A DNA stretch of 64,000 nucleotides from Alteromonas sp. KUL106 (lineage in GTDB: Bacteria; Pseudomonadota; Gammaproteobacteria; Enterobacterales; Alteromonadaceae). Under the pieces are notes generated by a model. The model searched no databases, had not been told where the DNA came from, and saw only the letters and a list, made by a program, of their open reading frames with translations. The translations under genes and the position numbers were made by a program. Each line of letters starts with the position of its first letter. The first letter of the stretch is position 1. The stretch spans positions 1 through 64,000 of the forward strand of contig NZ_BLIG01000032.1 in assembly GCF_009811415.1 (NCBI RefSeq), given 5' to 3'. Of the stretch, positions 1 to 9,757 are shown piece after piece.

Positions 1-965
1 AAAAGCCGAAAGAGAAGAAGTCTCTATTTGCGCGTTTGAAAGAGAGTTTGTCTCGTACAAAAGAAAACTTAGGTAGTGGCATTGTTAGCCTATTTAAAGG
101 CAAAGCCATTGATGACGAGTTGTACGAAGACTTGGAAACTCAGCTTTTAGTTGCTGATGTAGGTATGGACACTACCCAGAAGATCATCAACCATCTTACC
201 GATAGTGCCTCGCGCAAAGACCTTAAAGATGCGGAAGCCTTGTTAGAGATAATGAAACAACAAATGTCTGGTATGTTGTCACAGGTCAATCAACCCCTAC
301 CTGAAGTGATAAAGGCACATGACGCCAGTGAAGGACCGTTCGTTATTTTAATGGTTGGCGTAAATGGTGTAGGTAAAACCACCACCATTGGTAAGCTGGC
401 TAAGCAATTCCAGCAAGAAGGGAAAAAAGTCATGCTTGCTGCAGGCGACACATTCAGAGCTGCAGCGGTTGAGCAACTTCAAGTTTGGGGTGAACGTAAC
501 AATATTCCTGTAATTGCACAGCATACAGGTGCAGACAGTGCATCTGTACTTTACGATGCACTTGAGGCAGCAAAGTCTCGTGGTACAGATATTTTAATTG
601 CGGATACCGCAGGGCGTTTACAGAACAAGAACAACTTGATGGAAGAGCTCAAGAAAGTGGTTCGCGTAATGAAGAAGATTAATCCCAACGCACCTCACGA
701 AGTTATGCTGACTTTAGATGCCGGCACCGGGCAAAATGCAATTAGCCAAGCGAAGTTGTTTAACGAAGCAGTGGGTTTAACGGGTATTACCTTGACCAAG
801 TTAGACGGTACTGCAAAAGGCGGTGTTATTTTCTCTATTGCTGACAAGTTTAATATTCCTATAAGGTATATTGGTGTGGGTGAGAGTATTGATGATTTGC
901 GCCAGTTCGACGGGCAAGAATTTATTGATGCGCTATTTAGCGAGATGGAATCGCCTGAAAGCTAA
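1..965 (+). CDS. ftsY: Signal recognition particle receptor FtsY (5' end cut off)
   Basis: FtsY is the SRP receptor GTPase that docks ribosome-nascent chain complexes at the inner membrane. The reading frame is open from the window edge (first whole codon at base 3), so the start lies upstream; about 320 residues are visible. Seen: the N-domain helical bundle, then the G domain with P-loop GVNGVGKTTT, the DTFRAAA insert motif, DTAGR and TKLDGTAKGG, all in the family order. The acidic A domain usual at the N-terminus must lie mostly outside. A TTG at base 36 is in frame but is interior. ftsE follows after 26 bases, as in many gammaproteobacteria. Confidence 0.97.
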   Translation, partial: KPKEKKSLFARLKESLSRTKENLGSGIVSLFKGKAIDDELYEDLETQLLVADVGMDTTQKIINHLTDSASRKDLKDAEALLEIMKQQMSGMLSQVNQPLPEVIKAHDASEGPFVILMVGVNGVGKTTTIGKLAKQFQQEGKKVMLAAGDTFRAAAVEQLQVWGERNNIPVIAQHTGADSASVLYDALEAAKSRGTDILIADTAGRLQNKNNLMEELKKVVRVMKKINPNAPHEVMLTLDAGTGQNAISQAKLFNEAVGLTGITLTKLDGTAKGGVIFSIADKFNIPIRYIGVGESIDDLRQFDGQEFIDALFSEMESPES

Positions 966-991
966 GAATGGTAAAGCGGTAGGGAAAGAGA

Positions 992-1705
992 ATGATAAAG
1001 TTTGAGCAGGTAAGCAAAACCTATCCGGGCGGTCAGCGCGCGCTTAGCAAAGTGAACTTTCATATAGCTCCTGGTGAAATGGCCTTTTTAACAGGGCATT
1101 CAGGTGCGGGAAAAAGTACGCTCCTCAAACTTATCAGCTTAATGGAGCGTCCTACGGTCGGGCGTGTTTTGATAAATGGTCATGATCTTAATGCCATTAC
1201 CCGCCGAGATATCGCCTATATTCGTCGCGATATTGGGATGATTTTTCAAAGTCATCAGCTTTTGATGGATAAGTCTGTTTTTGACAATGTGGCCTTGCCG
1301 CTAGTGATTGAGGGTTATACTCACAAAGAAATACGTAAGCGCGTTGAAGCTGCACTTGAAATGGTTGGCCTTCGAGATAAAACTCGGTGTTTACCCATCA
1401 CCTTATCGGGTGGTGAACAGCAGCGCGTGGGAATAGCACGAGCAGTTGTTAATAAACCTCCACTACTTCTTGCCGATGAACCTACGGGTAATCTCGATCC
1501 CAAACTCTCTATGGAAATCATTCGCCTGTTTGAAGACTTTAATCAAGCCGGTGTATCAGTGTTAATTGCGACCCACGACCTCGGCCTTATTGCCCGAATG
1601 CGATACCGCACGCTGACGCTAAAGAATGGCCAAATGATTACTGATGGCCTGACAGACGGCCTCGACAATGGTGCAGACGGCAGTAGTGAAGGAGCCTGGT
1701 CATGA
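992..1705 (+). CDS. ftsE: Cell division ABC transporter ATP-binding protein FtsE
   Basis: FtsE is the ATPase of the FtsEX complex, which couples cytokinesis to activation of periplasmic cell-wall hydrolases. Seen: Walker [10 protein letters not shown] (residues 35-43), signature LSGGEQQRV, Walker [13 protein letters not shown] and the downstream switch His in ATHDL. At 237 residues it is slightly longer than the usual 220-225 owing to a Gly/Asp-rich tail. The ATG is preceded by an AGGGAAAG-type ribosome site. Its last four bases overlap the ftsX start (ATGA), implying coupled translation. Confidence 0.96.
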   Translation: MIKFEQVSKTYPGGQRALSKVNFHIAPGEMAFLTGHSGAGKSTLLKLISLMERPTVGRVLINGHDLNAITRRDIAYIRRDIGMIFQSHQLLMDKSVFDNVALPLVIEGYTHKEIRKRVEAALEMVGLRDKTRCLPITLSGGEQQRVGIARAVVNKPPLLLADEPTGNLDPKLSMEIIRLFEDFNQAGVSVLIATHDLGLIARMRYRTLTLKNGQMITDGLTDGLDNGADGSSEGAWS

Positions 1706-2682
1706 GTATTTTGTTCAAAGGACGAGCGAAGGGGGCGACGTCAGCGAAGGTTGGGATTGTTCAATCTATCGTTATGTTCTTCGTTAGCCACGTGCGTCAA
1801 GCGTTATCAAGTTTAGGCGAACTCTGGCGTCAACCGCTAGCATCATTAATGACAATTGGTGTATTGGGGCTAAGTATTACGTTACCTAGCACCCTTTATA
1901 TTATGGTCAAAAATACGGAAAAAATTACCGCTGGCTGGGATCAGGCCTCGGAAATTTCGTTATTTTTAAAGCCCACTACTAACGCTGCAAGTTCACAGCA
2001 ATTGGTGGCTAGGCTGAACGCATGGTCTGAAATAGACAGCGTCGTTTATATTCCCGCTGACGATGCACTCAAAGAGTTCCAGCATTTATCAGGGCTTGGT
2101 GATGCGATAGCATATCTGGAAAAAAATCCACTACCAGATGTGGTGCTCGTTACTCCTGCTGAAAAGCATGCGTCCCCCACGGCTGCAAAAGCGTTATTAG
2201 ATAAGCTTCGCCAGCAGCGAGAGGTCGATATGGGTAAACTGGATATTGAGTGGTTAGAGCGTTTATATGCAGTTATTGATATTGCTCGCGATCTTGTTAC
2301 TTTAATTGGGCTGCTGCTCTTTATTGCCGTTGTGCTGATTATCGGCAATACCATTCGCCTTAACATCCTCAATAAATACGATGAAATTGTGGTAATGAAG
2401 TTGGTAGGCGCCACCGATGCGTTTATTCATCGCCCTTTCCTCTACACGGGGTTCTGGTATGGGTTATTAGGCGGGCTAATGGCATGGTTCGCCGTCATTA
2501 TTATTCTATGGTGGATGGATAGCAGTATTTCTACCTTTGCAGCCATGTACCAAAAAGATTTTAATATCACCGGTTTAACGGGAACAGCGTTGCTAACAAT
2601 GCTTGGACTGTCTGTGCTTCTAGGGTTACTAGGCTCACTTATATCAGTTCAGCGCCACGTTAGAGAAATAGAGCCTAAGTAG
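1702..2682 (+). CDS. ftsX: Cell division protein FtsX
   Basis: FtsX is the membrane half of FtsEX. The 326-residue protein shows a cytoplasmic N-terminus, a first membrane segment around residues 45-65, a periplasmic loop of about 120 residues (the site that in relatives binds the hydrolase activator) and three C-terminal membrane segments of FtsX/permease type. Length and topology are normal. It ends the ftsY-ftsE-ftsX unit and converges on the EAL-HDOD gene, whose stop lies about 20 bases beyond. I see no good terminator in that gap. Confidence 0.95.
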   Translation: MSILFKGRAKGATSAKVGIVQSIVMFFVSHVRQALSSLGELWRQPLASLMTIGVLGLSITLPSTLYIMVKNTEKITAGWDQASEISLFLKPTTNAASSQQLVARLNAWSEIDSVVYIPADDALKEFQHLSGLGDAIAYLEKNPLPDVVLVTPAEKHASPTAAKALLDKLRQQREVDMGKLDIEWLERLYAVIDIARDLVTLIGLLLFIAVVLIIGNTIRLNILNKYDEIVVMKLVGATDAFIHRPFLYTGFWYGLLGGLMAWFAVIIILWWMDSSISTFAAMYQKDFNITGLTGTALLTMLGLSVLLGLLGSLISVQRHVREIEPK

Positions 2683-2703
2683 CGGCTTAGTGCAACGGCA
2701 TAC

Positions 2704-3945
2704 TTACGATTGCGCGATGGCCCGAGGGTAGTGTGAGGTTACCGCACTGCGTACGCCATTTCCCCATACAATGGCTTGGTTATACAACATGTGAAGCTGC
2801 TTTTGGTCGATATTTAGCAGTTTCGCTTGTTTTATCACGTTCATCCAAAGCGCACTTTCAAAGGCGCGGACTAACGTCATGTAATTGGCAATTTCAACGT
2901 TTTTACCAAGTAGCGCCTCGTTCACTTCTTCTGAGAGCGGCAGTTGCTTTAAAATATCAGTCATCGACTGGTCAAGCAGCCCTTCAAGCAATGAGAATAA
3001 GCCGACTAAGAATGCTAAAGGAGGATCGTTTTTCATTCCTCTTCGCTCGGCCAAAAGGTCAAAGAACTTGGCGCGAACCAGCGACATGTGAATGATCTCA
3101 AGTGGCTTCTCGTCGCCTAAATTCGTCAAACTTAACAAGGCAATAAATTTTTTAATCTCCACTTCACCCATATAATTTAGGGCGTGTCTTAATGAAGTAA
3201 TTTTATAGCGCTTGTTGATGGTGGGGTTATTAATAAACTTCAAGAGTAAAAAGCTAAGCGATGCATCACGCTCAATAATCTGACCAATGCGATTAATGTC
3301 AAACGTGTTGTTAGAACTTTCACCCATTAAATCGACAATGTTCATTTTAGACGCAGGAAGCTGTCTTAAAATTCGCGCTTCTGGCTGAGAAAAAAAGTAG
3401 CCTTGGAAAAAGTCGAACCCTAATTCAACGCACGTTGAGAAATTGTCTTGCGTATCGACTTGTTCAGCTACTAATTGAACATTCGCGTCGTGGTAGCGTG
3501 GAATGTGTTTTTCGATGGTTTCAAAGCGCGCCTTCGATACATCAACTTTAACGATATCAATTAGAGGGAATATATCGTGTTTCGATGCCATCATCATCGG
3601 GTCGTCTATTGCCAACTTGAACCCTAATTGTTTTATATGTTGGCAGGCTTCAAATAAGCCGCTGGACGTGTCAGTTGGATCGGCGAGTTCGACAACGACA
3701 GACTCTGGGTTCATTGTAGTGGGAAAACGGGAAATAAGCGTTTCGGAAGAAAAAGAAATGAAAGATGTTTTCTCACCACTGATATCATCAAGGCCTAAAG
3801 GATGAAAATGTTCAGAGATAAACTTTGCTTTTTCCTCTTTATGTTCAGGGTAGGCGCCACCTTTGCCATCTCGGAACAAAAGCTCGTAGGCAAATACGCT
3901 TTTGCTTTTATCTAGAATAGGCTGACGGGCTATAAACGCGAACAT
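2704..3945 (-). CDS. EAL-HDOD signalling protein (YuxH type), copy A
   Basis: The N-terminal half is an EAL-type c-di-GMP phosphodiesterase fold and the C-terminal half an HDOD domain (residues about 200-400), the YuxH/CdgJ-like architecture. The EAL signature is YELLFR. Other catalytic positions are partly kept (VVVELAD, LAIDD, VKVDV, LVAEQVDT), but the usual metal-binding Asn is Ser in FISFSSETL and the DDFG loop reads DDPM, so catalysis is doubtful and a scaffold or binding role is likely. The start follows a GGAAG ribosome site. It lies directly downstream of a paralogue with the same domains; the two are separated by about 150 bases. Confidence 0.9.
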   Translation of the reverse strand: MFAFIARQPILDKSKSVFAYELLFRDGKGGAYPEHKEEKAKFISEHFHPLGLDDISGEKTSFISFSSETLISRFPTTMNPESVVVELADPTDTSSGLFEACQHIKQLGFKLAIDDPMMMASKHDIFPLIDIVKVDVSKARFETIEKHIPRYHDANVQLVAEQVDTQDNFSTCVELGFDFFQGYFFSQPEARILRQLPASKMNIVDLMGESSNNTFDINRIGQIIERDASLSFLLLKFINNPTINKRYKITSLRHALNYMGEVEIKKFIALLSLTNLGDEKPLEIIHMSLVRAKFFDLLAERRGMKNDPPLAFLVGLFSLLEGLLDQSMTDILKQLPLSEEVNEALLGKNVEIANYMTLVRAFESALWMNVIKQAKLLNIDQKQLHMLYNQAIVWGNGVRSAVTSHYPRAIAQS

Positions 3946-4097
3946 AATTTCTTCCTGCTGAAAACGAACTTACATCGTTATTAATTCTAATTCCAAGATT
4001 AACTCAACAAACGTTAAGCTACTCTCTAGTCTATGATATGTATTCGTAATCTAACAACTATTCAATCATTAATTATCAACTCTCTGCTAAACGATAC

Positions 4098-5327
4098 TTA
4101 TTCGGTACCGTTTAATGCAGATTGATGAATATGTTTGGCCCATTTAATCGCTTCGTTGTAATAGCTGTGTAAAAGGTCTTGGCTGATAGCATATTTTGCT
4201 GCAAATTGTTGTATTCCAGCCCATTTTGCACGTTCAAATAACTGAACCAATGTTAAGCAGTGTCTTAGCATACCAGGCCCTCCGCATAGTGCGGTTTTTA
4301 CATCGTCACTAATGGGGACTTTACTGACTAGGTCGTCAATACGCTGCTCCATCATGGCGTCTAGCAAGGAGAGTAAGCCGGTGAGAAACCCTTTAAGCGG
4401 GTTATCTGAAGCTTGCAGCTGAGAAAATACTAACTCGCAAAATTTTGCGCGAACTAATGCCATTTGCAATAGCTCTGTAGGTTGTCCATCACTTAAATTG
4501 GCAAGAGCAAGCAGCGAAATAAACTTCTTCACTTCAACTTCGCCCATAAACGTCAAGGCGTGCTTGAGAGAAGTAATTTTATGTCGCTTATTCACCATTG
4601 GGTTGTTGATAAAGCGCAATAATAAATACGTAAGTGACGGGTCTCGCTCAATAATTTTGTTCACTTCATCAAAATTCAGCTTCGCTTGGCTACTGAGCGA
4701 GAGAAGCTCCATCATAGTGAGGCTACTTGGACCTAGCTTCCGGTGCTTAACAATTTCTGGCTTTGCTAAAAAGTAACCTTGGAAAAAGTCGAAGCCCATC
4801 GCTTTAAACTTATTGAACTCTTCATACGTTTCGATTTTTTCTGCGACAAGCTTTATGTTTTGAGACTTGAATCGTTCCACCAACGCCGGAATTTTTTCGT
4901 GTGCTATTTCGGTAATGTCGATTTTTACGATACTGGTAAAAGGGAGAAACGCTTCCCACTTTCCCTTCATGTCGTAATCATCCAGGGCAATAGGGTATCC
5001 AAGACCGCGAATGTGTTTACAAGCAGAAACCAGTGCCTCATCTACTTCAACCGTTTCTACAATCTCAATGACAACCTTATTGGCATCCAAAGATGTAGGA
5101 AAGCGAAACATAAGCGTATCACGGTGAAAGTTTATAAAGGCTTTTTTATCTCCGGTTATCTCTTCGATACCTAAGCTCAAATGCGTTGAGGTTAATATCT
5201 TTGAGGTGGCTTCATCGGGCGGGATGTCAGGAAAGCAATTCTCTTCGCCAATACGAAAAAGTAGTTCGTATGCATAGACCTCTCGGTCTACATCGAATAT
5301 GGGCTGTCTAGCGACGTAAGCAAACAT
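4098..5327 (-). CDS. EAL-HDOD signalling protein (YuxH type), copy B
   Basis: This is a paralogue of the neighbouring EAL-HDOD protein, about 409 residues. I place the start at the ATG of MFAYVARQPIF, which has a strong AAAGAGGA ribosome site and aligns with the start of copy A; a longer in-frame ATG at 5432 lacks one. It keeps more of the EAL active site than copy A: YELLFR, Asn in INFHRDTL, VVIEIVE, IALDD, VKIDI and LVAEKIET. The DDFG loop is DDYD, so activity is still uncertain. The HDOD half is closely similar to copy A (KRHKITSLKHAL against KRYKITSLRHAL), indicating tandem duplication. Confidence 0.9.
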   Translation of the reverse strand: MFAYVARQPIFDVDREVYAYELLFRIGEENCFPDIPPDEATSKILTSTHLSLGIEEITGDKKAFINFHRDTLMFRFPTSLDANKVVIEIVETVEVDEALVSACKHIRGLGYPIALDDYDMKGKWEAFLPFTSIVKIDITEIAHEKIPALVERFKSQNIKLVAEKIETYEEFNKFKAMGFDFFQGYFLAKPEIVKHRKLGPSSLTMMELLSLSSQAKLNFDEVNKIIERDPSLTYLLLRFINNPMVNKRHKITSLKHALTFMGEVEVKKFISLLALANLSDGQPTELLQMALVRAKFCELVFSQLQASDNPLKGFLTGLLSLLDAMMEQRIDDLVSKVPISDDVKTALCGGPGMLRHCLTLVQLFERAKWAGIQQFAAKYAISQDLLHSYYNEAIKWAKHIHQSALNGTE

Positions 5328-5928
5328 CAAAGTCCTCTTTGCTTCACTTGCCTTACTTCCTTGCTTAAGTATTTCCCTATTCAGCGCTGTGTCTATGTGT
5401 CTGGAAAATGCGTTGCTGCAGTTGTAGTGCAAAATCGATTAATCCAATCTATTATCTTCAGTTTTAAGAACGAAAAGCAAGCGTTATAATTGCAAGCGAC
5501 GTATCAGAAGTTAGCTCAGTACTTAGCGCCAGTTTTGAAGCACGATCCCCCCGCGTTTAAGTTAGATGAAAGCGTTAGAATTCATGTCACTGAGATTAAC
5601 GTTGTAATGACTTTTTTTAATTTACGTATTATAAAAGTGTGGTGAAAGTTTGGCTTTGGCGGTTAAATGCGTGTAAAAGCTGCATCAGCAATAACGCGTG
5701 TGACTTCAACCATTGCCATGGATGACGGATGATATCGGGGTATTTGCCAATTAAATAATGCAAAGACGATATATTGAACGTTAATTTGAACTTTTTTTCA
5801 TAATTCAGGTCTTGATATTGTAGAAAGTGCCACCATACCTACATATCGGTAGAACTTCATATCTTAATTAGGTCTCGCGCAGCTTCGGTTACTTTGTTAA
5901 TATGAAGCAGCAATAAATGAGGTGAATA
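5328..5928. other. Non-coding gap upstream of rpoH
   Basis: This 600-base gap lies between two divergent genes. It is AT-rich, and no convincing small ORF with a ribosome site was found on either strand. The rpoH-proximal end contains the candidate sigma-E promoter listed separately and presumably other rpoH promoters. The copy B EAL-HDOD promoter should lie near its left end, but no clear -35/-10 pair was seen. Confidence 0.6.
5788..5815 (+). promoter_or_regulatory. Candidate sigma-E (RpoE) promoter for rpoH
   Basis: GAACTT, then 16 bases, then TCTTGA, about 110 bases upstream of the rpoH start. The spacing and -35 match the RpoE consensus (GAACTT-N16-TCTGA), and rpoH of enterobacteria has such a promoter. 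The -10 is imperfect, so this is a candidate only. Confidence 0.4.
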
Positions 5929-6783
5929 ATGAGCAACAATTTGCAATCTATGGCCCTGTCAGTGCCACACAGCGGTAGCATTGAAGGCTACATTCAAGCT
6001 GTAAGCAGCATTGATATGCTTAGCGCTGAGGAAGAGCGTGAGTTGGCAGTGCGCCTTCGCGAAGACGAAGACTTACAAGCCGCTCGTAAGCTAGTAATGT
6101 CACACCTTCGTTTTGTAGTGCACATTGCAAAATCTTACTCAGGTTATGGCTTACCACAAGCCGACTTAATTCAAGAAGGTAATATCGGTCTAATGAAAGC
6201 CGTTAAGCGCTTCGACCCAACGGTGGGCGTGCGTTTGGTTTCTTTTGCGGTGCATTGGATCAAAGCAGAAATTCATGAGTTTGTACTTAAAAACTGGCGA
6301 ATAGTAAAAGTTGCGACGACTAAAGCGCAGCGTAAATTGTTCTTCAACCTACGCAAGGCGAAAAAACGCTTAGGTTGGTTTACTCACGCTGAAGTACAAA
6401 CAGTGGCAGACGAACTTGGGGTCAGCACAAAAGAAGTGCTTCAGATGGAAGCACGTATGAGCAGCCAAGACCAAGCGTTTGACCTAACTGCAGACGAAGA
6501 TGAAACGGGAAATTTCGCACCGGTTCAGTATTTAGAAGACAAGACTTCAGATGTAGAAACGGATGTTATCAATAATGACTGGGACTCTGCAGCAAGCAAG
6601 CGTCTGTATTCGGCCATAAAAACCCTAGACGAGCGTAGTCAAGATATCATCGAAACACGCTGGTTGGCAGATAACAAAATCACGCTGCAAGACTTGGCTG
6701 ATAAATATCAAGTGTCTGCAGAGCGTGTTCGTCAAATTGAAAAGAATGCGATGAAAAAACTACAGGCAGCTATGGTTGCGTAG
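5929..6783 (+). CDS. rpoH: RNA polymerase heat-shock sigma factor RpoH (sigma-32)
   Basis: RpoH directs transcription of chaperone and protease genes. At 284 residues it has normal length. Seen: region 2 with [19 protein letters not shown] and the RpoH-typical [15 protein letters not shown] stretch, the RpoH box around the [10 protein letters not shown] segment, and a region 4 helix-turn-helix ([20 protein letters not shown]). The start has a GAGGTG ribosome site eight bases upstream. A strong terminator follows. Its likely target hslVU, with a textbook sigma-32 promoter, is also in this window. Confidence 0.97.
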   Translation: MSNNLQSMALSVPHSGSIEGYIQAVSSIDMLSAEEERELAVRLREDEDLQAARKLVMSHLRFVVHIAKSYSGYGLPQADLIQEGNIGLMKAVKRFDPTVGVRLVSFAVHWIKAEIHEFVLKNWRIVKVATTKAQRKLFFNLRKAKKRLGWFTHAEVQTVADELGVSTKEVLQMEARMSSQDQAFDLTADEDETGNFAPVQYLEDKTSDVETDVINNDWDSAASKRLYSAIKTLDERSQDIIETRWLADNKITLQDLADKYQVSAERVRQIEKNAMKKLQAAMVA

Positions 6784-6813
6784 TAAAAGCAAGAAACTAA
6801 GATATAGTTATTG

Positions 6814-6839
6814 AAAAGCGCCCAAAGGGCGCTTTTTTA
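6814..6839 (+). terminator. Intrinsic terminator after rpoH
   Basis: A perfect 10-bp stem (AAAAGCGCCC / GGGCGCTTTT) with a 3-base loop and a trailing T-run, 30 bases past the rpoH stop. The A-run on the other side means it could also serve the convergent yiiD-like gene. Confidence 0.9.
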
Positions 6840-6885
6840 TTGATTCAGATAAATTGCAGTTCAATCACCCGTTTGGTGAAAAATT

Positions 6886-7797
6886 TTACGCTCCCTGTTT
6901 CGCAACCGGCAATACGTAAAATACCCCTTCAAACTCGGCTACTGGCGAGTCACCATCTAATATGGCAACGCTCAACTCGAAACGCGCTTTATTGTCATTT
7001 TCTAATGGTTTGAATTTGCCCGATAGTGTTTCGATATTGCAAATAGCCCTAGGCTTCATTGTAATCGGTTTGTGATAGTGAATATTACCATCGCCCAACA
7101 CAATATCACCATCTAGACCACGTTCCTTAAGCTGAAGGTAAATCATCCCCCACCCAGTGAGTGTGGCTAGCGAAAAGATACTTCCTGCGAACATCGTACC
7201 GTGAATATTAATATTTTTATTAAGCGATGCGCGGGTTTCAAGTGTGCGTCCCGTGTATTGATATAACTTAATCCCCATATGTTCAGTAATGGGAATGGTT
7301 TCAGACCATGTTTCTTGAAGTAGTTTGCACCATTTTGGATGAAGCACTAAGGTATTATTTTCGGTAAACTTTTTGACCATCTGTTGGCGTTTTAACATGC
7401 CGAGTTCGTTGGGCGCTTCTCGTTCTACTTTAAAACCACAGGCACTGAAGAAGTCGATTGAAATCTCGCGACTGTTTGTTACTGCCCGCTCTGCGCCAAG
7501 ATCTTTCGCAACGTTTTCAAGCGCTGCCATCATCATTTGACCCAGCCCTTTGCGCAGATGTTGTGGGTGAACGGCAATGTGTCTGATTTGTGCTTCTTCA
7601 GCCGTATTTAAATGTACACGACCACATGCAACAACGTCTCCATTGCGATTGGTAATAATACGGTGCTCTGCGACTTGTTCATATTCGTCTTTCTCTGAAC
7701 CTGGAGGGAAGTTCCACGGCTGGCGCAGGTGTTCCCACCGAAAATGAAAATAGGCTTCAAATTCGGCATCGCTTTTTGGCGTCACTACCTTATACAC
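6886..7797 (-). CDS. yiiD: Bifunctional GNAT acetyltransferase / hotdog thioesterase-like protein (YiiD family)
   Basis: This is a two-domain protein of 303 residues. Residues 1-145 form a GNAT N-acetyltransferase fold with the acetyl-CoA loop in RHIAVHPQHLRKGLGQMM. Residues 150-300 form a YiiD_C hotdog thioesterase-like domain (NIHGTMFAGSIFSLATLTGW). E. coli YiiD has the same fusion and has been linked to fatty-acid initiation; the substrate here is inferred only. It lies just downstream of dtd, the same neighbour as in E. coli (dtd-yiiD), which supports the assignment. Confidence 0.88.
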   Translation of the reverse strand: MYKVVTPKSDAEFEAYFHFRWEHLRQPWNFPPGSEKDEYEQVAEHRIITNRNGDVVACGRVHLNTAEEAQIRHIAVHPQHLRKGLGQMMMAALENVAKDLGAERAVTNSREISIDFFSACGFKVEREAPNELGMLKRQQMVKKFTENNTLVLHPKWCKLLQETWSETIPITEHMGIKLYQYTGRTLETRASLNKNINIHGTMFAGSIFSLATLTGWGMIYLQLKERGLDGDIVLGDGNIHYHKPITMKPRAICNIETLSGKFKPLENDNKARFELSVAILDGDSPVAEFEGVFYVLPVAKQGA

Positions 7798-7914
7798 AAT
7801 AAACCGGCCTTATTAAAAAAATGAAAGAGTATTTAAACGTAAGAATACACACGGTACAAGTTTAATTATATAAGCAGAATAAGGAGACCAGTACGGTGTT
7901 TAGTTACCGTACGA

Positions 7915-8352
7915 CTATACGGTGAATTGAAATGTGACCGGCCCGTCGTTAATCAGTCCAACTTGCATATCAGCCCCAAATTCGCCAGTTGCCACTGTCA
8001 TGCCTTTTTTTCTGAGTGTATGAACAAACTTGTCGTAAATGATTTGGCCATGTTCAGGGGAAGCTCCACGTGAGAAGCCTGGCCGGTTGCCTTTCTGTGT
8101 ATCAGCTACGAGAGTGAACTGGGATACGACCAACATTTCCCCGCCTACTTGCTCAATATTAAGGTTCATTTTGCCGTCTTCGTCGTTGAACATGCGATAA
8201 CGACAAAGCTTATTAGCAAGCTTTTCAATTTCTTCGTCACCGTCTTTTTTTTCAACACCTAAAAGCACCAGCATGCCGTTTCCAATTTCACCAATTACTT
8301 CACCTGAAACTGTTACGTTAGCTTCTGATACTCGTTGTATTAACCCTATCAC
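7915..8352 (-). CDS. dtd: D-aminoacyl-tRNA deacylase
   Basis: Dtd hydrolyses D-amino acids, and glycine mischarged on tRNA-Ala, from tRNA. The 145-residue length and both active-site motifs are canonical: SQFTLVADT and, near the C-terminus, NDGPVTF. It starts inside the last codons of pip (4-base overlap), so the two are translationally coupled. yiiD lies about 120 bases downstream on the same strand. Confidence 0.96.
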   Translation of the reverse strand: MIGLIQRVSEANVTVSGEVIGEIGNGMLVLLGVEKKDGDEEIEKLANKLCRYRMFNDEDGKMNLNIEQVGGEMLVVSQFTLVADTQKGNRPGFSRGASPEHGQIIYDKFVHTLRKKGMTVATGEFGADMQVGLINDGPVTFQFTV

Positions 8353-9326
8353 TTACATGACTCCTGAATAAAACGTGACATATCACGGGTAGCGCGGCAG
8401 AGCGCGTAGCCTATACTCGGTTCTGACGTACTGTGGCCTGCATCTGGTATGATTTGTAGTTGGCTTTGAGACCATGCTTTGTGAAGCGTTTCCGCCGCTT
8501 CCGTTTTACAAATCATATCGTATCTTCCGTGGATGATCGTGCCGGGAATATGGCTTATTTTACCTATGTTGTTAAGAATATAGTTTTCTTCTAAAAAGCA
8601 TTTGTTGGAGAGAAAATGACATTCCAGTGTGGCCAAGCAGGTTACCAAATGCATGGGATAATGGGTGGTGGAATCACCGACTCCTGGCGGCAGGGATAGG
8701 CGCGACAGACGTTCCTCCCATTGGTACCACCGTTTGAGGGCAGCATGACGAAGTACTTCATTGCTAGAGCGAACCATTGCGCTATAGAAGTCACAAACGG
8801 CTTTCGATGTGACGGGCGTTGGGACATCTTTGATGAACTTTCGGTAGTGTTCAGGAAATAATTGGGCTGCGCATCCGGACGGTGATAAAAACCAGTCTCG
8901 GTCTTGTTGCCTTGCCAGAAAAACACCGCGAAGTATGAGACCTGTTACATGCTCGGTATACGTCAGCGCATAGAGTAATGCGAGTGTAGAGCCCCATGAA
9001 CCACCAAATAAAAGGAATTTGGATATATGAAGATGTACCCGTAAGGCTTCAATATCTTCGACATTCATCCATGTGTCATTATTAAGCGTATCTGCGATAG
9101 GTGTGGAGCGACCGCAGCCTCTTTGTTCGTAGCCAATAATGCGATACTTATTACTGTCGAAGAAGCACTTGTAATTAGGTGGTAGTCCGGCTCCAGGACC
9201 GCCATGAATAAAGAGTACGGGGATACCGTCTGGGTTGCCACTTTGTTCAAAGTAAAGCGAGTGCCCATTTCCTACTTCGATAAATCCATTCTCATAGCAG
9301 GTAACATCGGGGTAAAGTCGTTTCAT
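8349..9326 (-). CDS. pip: Proline iminopeptidase (alpha/beta hydrolase, S33 family)
   Basis: A cytoplasmic aminopeptidase releasing N-terminal proline. Seen: the oxyanion-hole motif HGGPGAG (residues 41-47), nucleophile elbow GGSWGS with Ser110, the acid-loop GRYDMICK and DAGHS with the catalytic His. The length of 325 residues is usual. No signal peptide is present. It overlaps dtd by four bases. The ribosome site at the start is weak. Confidence 0.92.
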   Translation of the reverse strand: MKRLYPDVTCYENGFIEVGNGHSLYFEQSGNPDGIPVLFIHGGPGAGLPPNYKCFFDSNKYRIIGYEQRGCGRSTPIADTLNNDTWMNVEDIEALRVHLHISKFLLFGGSWGSTLALLYALTYTEHVTGLILRGVFLARQQDRDWFLSPSGCAAQLFPEHYRKFIKDVPTPVTSKAVCDFYSAMVRSSNEVLRHAALKRWYQWEERLSRLSLPPGVGDSTTHYPMHLVTCLATLECHFLSNKCFLEENYILNNIGKISHIPGTIIHGRYDMICKTEAAETLHKAWSQSQLQIIPDAGHSTSEPSIGYALCRATRDMSRFIQESCK

Positions 9327-9514
9327 TTTGTTTCTGCGCGTTGTGTGAGTGCCTGTTTTAGTTTAGTTTATTGTTATACAAACATTTGCGTGCTGACTGC
9401 TTCAACGCTGTTTATGCTTACATTTTATGTGTTAAACACAAATTGTATACTATAGAACAAATGTCATTACGTACTAGCTAATCATATTATAGTCATAAAT
9501 GCGAGGATGTTTAT

Positions 9515-9757
9515 ATGGCGGGTCAAGGATCGGGCGGTAACGTAATTGCCGCAATTTGTAACTTTTTTATTCCTGGGTTAGGTCACTTGGTACAAGGTCG
9601 AGTATTGGGAGCCTTGTTTTACTTTGTGGCGGTTTGGGCTTGCTATGGACTTGTTTGGACTGTAATCCTCGCACCGCTCTTTGGCCCACTTGGGTTGATA
9701 TTACATCTAATCAGCATCATAAGCGCAGCACGTTATAGAGGTGGAGTAACCGCATGA
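9515..9757 (+). CDS. Small two-segment membrane protein (TM2/YozV-like)
   Basis: This is an 80-residue protein with two hydrophobic segments (about residues 8-30 and 34-70) and the sequence PGLGHLVQGR, reminiscent of the Pro-Gly-hinge motif of TM2-type small membrane proteins. No enzymatic function can be inferred. It has a GAGG ribosome site and overlaps the next gene by four bases (ATGA), so the two probably work together at the envelope. Confidence 0.8.
   Translation: MAGQGSGGNVIAAICNFFIPGLGHLVQGRVLGALFYFVAVWACYGLVWTVILAPLFGPLGLILHLISIISAARYRGGVTA

Noticed and set aside
3503..3805. Open frame antisense to the EAL-HDOD copy A
   Set aside because: Lies wholly within the real gene, with no ribosome site and no domain; a shadow of coding bias.
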